Source: Sternotherus odoratus (Eukaryota > Chordata > Testudines > Kinosternidae). Taken from it: a stretch of 64,000 nt of DNA. The notes below the pieces were generated by a model, which saw nothing but the letters and a program-made list of their open reading frames with translations, did not search any database and was not told the origin of the DNA. Position numbers and translations under genes: made by a program. This document shows positions 57,660-64,000 of this stretch, piece after piece; the stretch's first letter is position 1; every line of letters starts with the position of its first letter. The stretch covers positions 289,795,041 through 289,859,040 of the forward strand of contig JAVMKO010000001.1 in NCBI GenBank assembly GCA_032164245.1, written 5' to 3'.

Positions 57660-59500
57660 GGTGCCAGTGGAGGGCGCTCAGAAGTCTATAGCACACATGC
57701 TGGGTTCAAGGTGTTATGCACTGTAACTGACTTCCTCTGGCAGCTGTTTACATCAACTCTTCACCAAGACGTCAAGCCATGGAGGATCCCCCGCATCCCT
57801 TGCTGTGCTGTTCCAGTGGTTAACAACGTTCAGTGTTACGAAAAGACTAACGCCCACTCTGCTGCGAGGAGTGATCAGTCAAGCAAACTTCTGCCCCGGG
57901 GAGGAGCTGTCCACAACTTGACTCGCTCCCCCTAGAGCGGCAGAGATCCTCACAGGCATCCTGTTCCACTCCCACTGGGAGCGGTGCCCTAACCTTTGGA
58001 GTACAGGTGCATGCTAATATGCGGCATACCCGACATATAAACACATTCGCCTCGGGAGCAAGGATGAGCCAAACCAGACTGTTTCATTCAGACTCGCTGT
58101 GATCAAGGCCGACTCTTTTCCAATGAATTTACGCTTTGAAACTGGGCAATTTTACATTTTGTGGCATAACTCATTCACCAGGGACTTTTATTTTTAAAAT
58201 GGCGGCTAGTTAGCCCTGGCACTGAGCAGTACTGGAACTGGAAGACACAGGTGAGCGCTCAAATACAGCCATAACTTTTATACAGTTGGCTTCATGCACT
58301 CAGCTCTACACGGGGGAATGTCAAACAACATCAGAGGCTGCGTTGTTTGAACACAAGGCAGAGCGCCCAGCTGCTCGATAGCACACAGAGATTCGAGGGT
58401 GATCATGAAGCGGGGGAGATTTATGAGTCCCAGTAGAAATGAGCGAGGCCAAACTTCCAGCTTCCACTTCCACCAAAACATCATAATAGTGATAAAACTT
58501 GGTACTTATGGCTGCGGTGTCAGAGCTGCCTGTGGAGTTTGGATGCCTGATTCCTGTTAAAATGAGCAGGAACGCGGCACCCAAACACCCATGCAGCTTC
58601 CAAACATTTTACACACCTAGGCCTAATCCAGTTGCCTGTACTCTCAGGAGCAAGTGCACTGAAGTGAATGGGGCCAGTTCAGGGTGAAATGTGCCCCAGC
58701 ACAAGGAGCGTGCACCGTTCCTGTCCTTCTCAAGACCTGACACTGCATCCCAAAGGCCTGCTCCTTCAGTCCCTGCGCACCCAGAACCCGCAGTGAGTCA
58801 AGGCAGGGCCGGATTACGGTTGTGAGGGACCTAAGGCTAATGGGAGGAGAGGGCCAAAGTATGAATGACATATTGCAAAAATAAATAAATGATAAAGTCG
58901 TCAACCATTTCTCTACCTGCGTTTTTACATATTATTTATGTGTGTAAAATTAACAAGTTTATTCAACTCTCACGACACTCAGTTCTCTCAAACAGATACT
59001 TCTGAGTAAGAGGTAACATGAGAGATGCTACGCTGCCCTTCTCTTAGGCCCCCTTCCTCCTAGGTAGTGGAGTGCTCCTTTGTCTGAGGGTGAACATGGC
59101 AAGATTCCCTATCCTGCTCACCTCTTCCAACCTCCTGCTTCTACCCTCAGCTCTCCACATGGCAGTGAAAAGCCAAGCCCTGCAGGTGTTTCCCCCAAGC
59201 TACAGACTCTACACTACATACTCCATCTCGCTCTAACTGCAGTCTGGGAGGCAGCCAGTTTTTATTATGTAAAAGAAAACCACTCTGGTGTAAAATCCAC
59301 TGAGGTAGCAGTGGGAAAATTACATTGGGTGGCGTATTTTAGGCTGTCTTGCTCTGAAAGCTGCCTCCCAGTGTTGCACTGGCTGAGGACAATGAATGAC
59401 TGTTTTCACATTGAATCCAAATATTATTTGGGGAATGATACCCAGTTTGTGTAGTTAATCTCCAGTGATTCACCACATCAGGCCATTCTGCCACCAACCT
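57660..59500. other. Intergenic DNA with one hAT end fragment
   Basis: At 58804 CAGGGCCGGATTACGG looks like one end of a CAGGGCCGG-type hAT element, related to 61655-62312, but no partner end is present. Nothing else was recognised. Confidence 0.4.
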
Positions 59501-59514
59501 CTTCCAAAATCAGA

Positions 59515-59625
59515 CTCATAGAATAGAATCACAGGCCTGGACGGGACCTCAAGAGATCATCTAGTCTGGTCCCCTGCACTCATGGCAGGACTAAGTACTA
59601 TCTATTCTAGAATGGGGGATCAGCA
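59515..59625 (-). repeat. CR1 LINE 3'-end fragment
   Basis: CATAGAATAGAATCACAGGC, GGACCTCAAGAGATCATCTA and GTCTGGTCCCCTGCACTCAT are a typical CR1 3' end in antisense. Confidence 0.75.
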
Positions 59626-60379
59626 GCTCTAACATGAGGTTCGTTAAGCATGAGTTCTGTGTGCACCAGGCCCCTACAGTTTACATTTGTTTGTTTCAAG
59701 CTTTCTGTAAGAAAAAGGTAACAACTAGAAGTGACACAGATCTTTAGATGATTTCCCAGTCATAATATTTAGCACTTCTGTACCGTGTTAGCTCTTCAAA
59801 ATCACTGTGCAGACATTAAACAGACTTAATCTAAAGCCTTTCAGCTTTTGAATGACTAGGAGTTGACAAAACCGAGCTATTCCCTGTTGTGTTCTCTGCC
59901 CCCCTGAAGAAAAAGACTTCACTAAAAATCAGCATCTTAAAAGAACCATTAAGGATCTTTCAAAAGAACAGTCCAACTACGGCTTCTGTAGTGACACCCT
60001 TATTACATTAGGTCTGGCGTTTGTTTAAGACCTCCATAGAATGAAGGGAGAGCTTCCTGTTTCATTTGCATATGTAAATGAAGCAGACCTTGCTTATTTT
60101 TTCTCCTTAAGTGCTCAGAATTTAGGGGAGGAAAGTGAATGAGATTTTCCTTACACCACGTGTGAAAAAGTGGAAGGGACCAAAATCTATTCTTGTGTAA
60201 AAATCTGTTCTCCTGAAATCAATAAGGCTACACAGGTGTAACTGTCCGCGGGAATTGGCCTGTGTTCTCATTCCCTTCTCCAATCACACACATTCCAGGC
60301 TCACCCAGTATTTTCCGCCTGGGAAAGAAGTTAGTTTGAGTTGGGGCAGAAAAATGAGGACTAATTTCAGGTTTATTTA

Positions 60380-60665
60380 GCTTTACGTTTTGGGAATGGT
60401 CTGGATTTGGGCCGACTACCTGGTGTAACCCATAGAGAATCTGGTCTGAGGACTATAAAGGCTGGGAGGAGGCCAGAAGGAATGGTCAGGGAAAGGTTTT
60501 GTCTGCTGACTGGGGCCTGACTCTGTGACTAGAAGGAATCAACTTGGTTGGTAAGCCTTGTACGTGGCTGGACACTGGTGGTGGGACAATGCTGTAAATA
60601 AAGACATGGATACTGCATATTTAAAGCCTCTTGAAGCTTTATTAGGGGCCAGGAAGTCCACATCA
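60380..60665 (+). mobile_element. Possible LTR
   Basis: GACTATAAAGGC (about 60450) is followed by TGTAAATAAAGAC (about 60597), an LTR-like promoter and poly(A) arrangement. The segment sits next to an antisense MIR. Ends are not defined. Confidence 0.35.
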
Positions 60666-60770
60666 CAGGGACCAAGTAATATGCCAAAGTTACAGAGGGG
60701 TGAGGCAGAGTGGGACTTGAACCTGGGTCTCTAGCACCCTAGTCTAGAGGCTAGCAATTCATCCTTCCCT
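60666..60770 (-). repeat. MIR-type SINE, antisense
   Basis: GCAGAGTGGGACTTGAACCT, GGGTCTCTAGCACCCTAGTC and CTAGAGGCTAGC are the antisense 5' part of MIR. Confidence 0.65.
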
Positions 60771-61646
60771 CTACCTGGCTTTCTCTGGGGGCCTGGTGCA
60801 AATTCCACTGCAATTAATGACAGGACCCAGCAGAACCCCCTGTGGGTGCTGAAATTCCACCAGTGATCTATGTCGTGTTAATTATTTTCTCCTAGCTACA
60901 CACCCGACTGTAGGGACAGAATTAAAGGCCTGAGGAAAAACTTGGAGGCTTTTTAAAAAGCCTGGCTTCTCTCTTTCATTCTGATGCGGTTACACGATCC
61001 ATACTAAACCCCATCTGCAATTCCAGTTTGGGTGCTTTTCTTTCCCATTGTCTGCAGGGAGAGCTCTTTGTTAGCCAAAGGATTATTCTTGGAATAATAG
61101 AATCTTGCAGCTGGGAAGGCAAGCCTGACTGACTCCGAGAATGAAATGCACGGGAAGAAGAGATTGCCTCAACAAGCAGGGCTGAGAAATCTCTCCAGCC
61201 TGGCTAACGTTCCGCCATGCAAACCTAACTCTCCAAATCAAACACCACTGCTTCCACACTGGATAGAAAGAAAAAAGGCAAGAGGGTGGAGCAAAACAGT
61301 ACCTAAAAGAGAAAAGTCTGTGCAGAAGCCTTCGGAACAATGAGAAGACATGGAGCACTGCACAGCGTTCAGCCCAAGGGAAAACATCTGTATGGGAGGA
61401 GAGAGAGACAAAATCCCAGAAACAAAGACTCGAGAAAACGCAATCCCCTGTTGGACAGCAAACGTAGGGATCTTGTTTCATTTTGTGTTATTGTGTATGA
61501 TCGTTGATGCCTATAAAAATAGAGGCCTAATAGCATTAAAGCTGCTAACTGAACCACATGAATAGTTTGTTTAGGTCCAAAATCACTTAAGTCCATCCTG
61601 GTTAGCAAAGCATGTGCTGAAGTCCTGCTGAAGTCAGTGGGACTTA
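60771..61646. other. Intergenic DNA, no gene seen
   Basis: No coding exon, RNA gene or delimited repeat was recognised. Confidence 0.35.
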
Positions 61647-61654
61647 CATATATG

Positions 61655-62312
61655 CAGGGCCGGCGACAGGAATTTTGGGGCCCTGTACGGCAGATCGTAC
61701 GCCCCCCCCCCCCCCGGTCTCCCGCCGCCCGCAGGGCCCCCTCCCCCGCCAGTCTCCCGCCGCCCGCGGGCCCCCCCCCCCCGCCAGTCTCCCGCCGCCC
61801 GCGGGGCCCCCTCCGTCTCCCGCCGCCCGCGGGCCCCCCCCCCAGTCTCCCGCCACCCGCGCCCCCCCCCCAGTCTCCCGCCGCCCGCGGGCCCTCCCAC
61901 CAGTCTCCCGGCGCCCGCGCCCCCCCTGCCGATCTCCCCCCGTCCCCCCCGCTGATCTCCCGCCGTCCCCCCCCTCCGCCGATCTCCCGCCGTCCCCCCC
62001 CTCAGCCGATCTCCCGACGCCCCCGGCCCCCGGCTGATCTCCCGCCCCCCCCCCCCCCGCCGATCTCCCGATGCGCCCCCCCCTGGGGCCGATCTCCCGA
62101 CGCGCCCCCCCCGGGCCGATCTCCAGACGCTCCCCCCCCCGGGGGGCCGATCTCCCGACGCGCCCCCCCCCCCGGGTGACAACAGGGGGGACCCTCACAG
62201 CCCCGGGTGACAACGGGTACAGCTGAGTACCGGCCCCGGGCTTCAGGGTCCCCCCCTGAAGTCTGGGGCCCGGTACAGCTGTACCCGTTGTACCACCCTG
62301 TCGCCGGCCCTG
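61655..62312. mobile_element. GC-rich non-autonomous hAT transposon (658 bp)
   Basis: The ends CAGGGCCGGCGACAGG and CCTGTCGCCGGCCCTG are perfect 16-bp inverted repeats. The 8-bp duplication CATATATG at 61647-61654 and 62313-62320 is perfect. The body is an array of C-rich units built on CTCCCGCCGCCCGCGGG and GATCTCCCGCCGTCCCC. Near the right end a 37-38-base inverted repeat (62210-62247, 62255-62291) forms a GC-rich hairpin. Open frames on both strands encode low-complexity Pro/Arg or Gly runs and are not genes. Confidence 0.92.
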
Positions 62313-62320
62313 CATATATG

Positions 62321-62640
62321 TGTTTTGTTGAGTTGATACTACAATGCTTTTCATCGCAAAGGATCCCAAAGCCCTTGGAAAACAATAAGATGACAAGATG
62401 GATCAAAATATTAAAACACAAACACCACATAATAGACATCAACTATAGTACTCGGGTCTGAGTTTGTGGAAGGCTCCACCTCAGTTACCACTGACATCAG
62501 TGGGAGCTGAGGTCAGCTCCTTGGCCCATGGATGTTAGGGCTGGGTTTACAAAGGAACCTAAGGGAGTTAGGCACTCACCTTTTAGTGGGACTTGAGCAT
62601 CTAATTCCTTTTAGGCTCCTTGGGAAATCCCCGTCTATCT
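62321..62640. other. Spacer, no gene seen
   Basis: Contains 'CATCAGTGGGAGCTGAGG', a trace of the CTTCAGTGGGAG-type dispersed repeat; otherwise nothing was recognised. Confidence 0.35.
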
Positions 62641-62643
62641 CCA

Positions 62644-63783
62644 TGTGACGGTGCTGTTCCTGGTGGGATCCAACTGAGAGTGCCAACTCAGGACTAATTG
62701 CTCCAAACAGGGAAGCTACAGCCCTAGGCTGGGGTTTCTCCACCTCTCAGGCAAACCAAACCAGCCAAACAGAAAAGACTTTGGTTTCGCTCCACTGGCT
62801 AGCCACAAGTCACACAAGCAATTTCCTTAGACACTCCAGTTTCCCAGTATCACCACCAGCAGCCACTCATTCTGGGGACAAATGGTTATGAAAACCAATA
62901 CCCCAATAAAAGAAAATGGTTCTTCCCAATTCCAAAGAATCAGGCCCCAGACCTAGGTCAATATACAAATCACATCTTACCCACAAATCACGCTGTTGCC
63001 AATCCTTTAGAATCTAAAATCTAAAGTTTTATTCATAAAAGGAAAAAGAGATAGGTGAGAGTTAGGAATGGTTAAAAGAAATCAATTACATGCAATAATG
63101 GCAAAGATCTTGATTCAGGCTTGCATCAGTGGTAGAATAAGTTGCAGGTTCAAATCAAAGTGCCTGGAATACATTCACAGCTGGGATGGGTCAACAGTCA
63201 TTTGTTCAGAGCTTCCATTTGTAGCAAAGTCCCATCCAGAGGTAGGAGCAAGACTGGAGACTGAAGAGAAGATGGAGAGGCTGCAGCCACTTTTTTATAG
63301 TTTCTCCCAGGTGCAAGAACCTCTTTGTTCCTGCTGTGAAAGGTACAGCCCCATGGAGTTCTGGAGTCACATGGGCAGATTACATGACCATGCATGACTT
63401 AAGATTTCCAGGTGGCAGCCATTACTCACAGGCTACCTTCATGTCCTTTTGTAGACTTCTCATGTGGACTGGAGCTTTCCAAGCTCTCAATGGGTCCATT
63501 GTGTAGCTGATCATTCTTAATGGGCGATCAAACAGGCTAGGCAGAGCTAACAGCAAACTTGTCAGAAGCAAAGCATAAAGTTGAGATACAGACATAGAGC
63601 CAACATTCATAACTTTAACTACAAAAATGATACACACATACAGATAGCATAATCATAATCAGCGAACCATAACCTGGTCTTAGACCCCTTATATGACCCT
63701 CTTTACATAAGATTTGGTGCCCCTACAGGATCTTGGTTGCACCAATGATCTATATGATCCCAGATTATTTCAGTAACCTGACA
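62644..63783 (-). mobile_element. Solo LTR, 1140 bp
   Basis: It starts TGTGACGGTGCTGTTCCTGG, identical in the first 20 bases to 52191, and ends CAGTAACCTGACA. The 5-bp duplication CTCCA lies at 62639-62643 and 63784-63788. On the minus strand ACTATAAAAAAG (about 63295) precedes GAATAAAAC (about 63030). It is about 75 bases longer than the sister LTR, mainly by insertions in the right half. Confidence 0.9.
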
Positions 63784-63788
63784 CTCCA

Positions 63789-64000
63789 GGCAGATAATGA
63801 ACTCTGCATGAGAAATATAAATATTTACCCACTGCTACTAACTAATGATTTGGGAACAAGCCAGGCAAAGAAACCCACAACAGTGTTTTATCTTCCCCAC
63901 CCATTGGCATAACAAACCACCATATCATACTAAATAAGTGCGATTAAACCAGAAGAGCAGACTGAGAAGGTTCAGTAAATGTAACAAGCTAAAGATGAGA
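63789..64000. other. Window end, nothing recognised
   Basis: Unique-looking AT-rich sequence without coding or repeat signature. Confidence 0.4.

Noticed and set aside
61637..62396. Pro-rich and Gly-rich proteins of 146-250 residues
   Set aside because: They are frames through the C-rich tandem array of a hAT element on both strands.

Overview
The window looks like vertebrate nuclear DNA, most likely from a sauropsid and probably a turtle. It has one clear host gene in a sea of introns and spacers, and a repeat load of CR1 LINEs, CORE/MIR-type SINEs, a tRNA-derived SINE of the kind I associate with turtles, many short hAT-like elements and LTR elements. The turtle call rests on remembered repeat families, not on a search.

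Host gene. The only host protein-coding sequence I can support is TSKU (Tsukushi), a secreted leucine-rich-repeat proteoglycan-family protein, on the minus strand at 4885-5943 in a single coding exon. A splice acceptor sits just upstream of its ATG. A strong CpG island at about 28.1-29.5 kb carries a consensus minus-strand splice donor at 29004, so the simplest model is a non-coding first exon in the island, an intron of about 23 kb, and one coding exon. Most of 6-29 kb would then be TSKU intron. I could not identify a second host gene.

Main mobile element. 33751-40551 is a complete, apparently intact Ty3/Gypsy-class LTR retrotransposon. It has two 1201-bp LTRs that look identical, a 5-bp target duplication (GTCTC), a primer-binding site, a polypurine tract and one uninterrupted gag-pol frame of 1608 codons. 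Its domain order is gag, protease, integrase, reverse transcriptase, RNase H. Integrase lies before reverse transcriptase, which is the order of the Gmr1-like lineage, and its capsid resembles the SCAN domain. The frame runs 172 codons into the 3' LTR and stops at the edge of an array of eight 54-bp repeats.

Other repeats. Several elements can be delimited exactly by target-site duplications: hAT-like elements at 6401-7099, 15278-15565, 30243-30773 and 61655-62312; a Tigger-like element at 21826-22118; two solo LTRs of one family at 52191-53256 and 62644-63783; and a retroposon at 40777-40915 inside a decayed hAT transposase gene. 51960-55216 appears to be one hAT-like element that contains a G-rich minisatellite, a solo LTR, a CR1 fragment and a SINE. 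CR1 remnants lie at 23.8-24.6 and 53.7-54.0 kb, and MIR-type SINEs are scattered throughout.

The remaining sequence (most of 0.5-4.9, 10.4-14.9, 25-28, 41.9-49.5 and 55.2-60.4 kb) shows no recognisable gene. It is unique-looking DNA with old repeat fragments, a few of which may be conserved regulatory elements.
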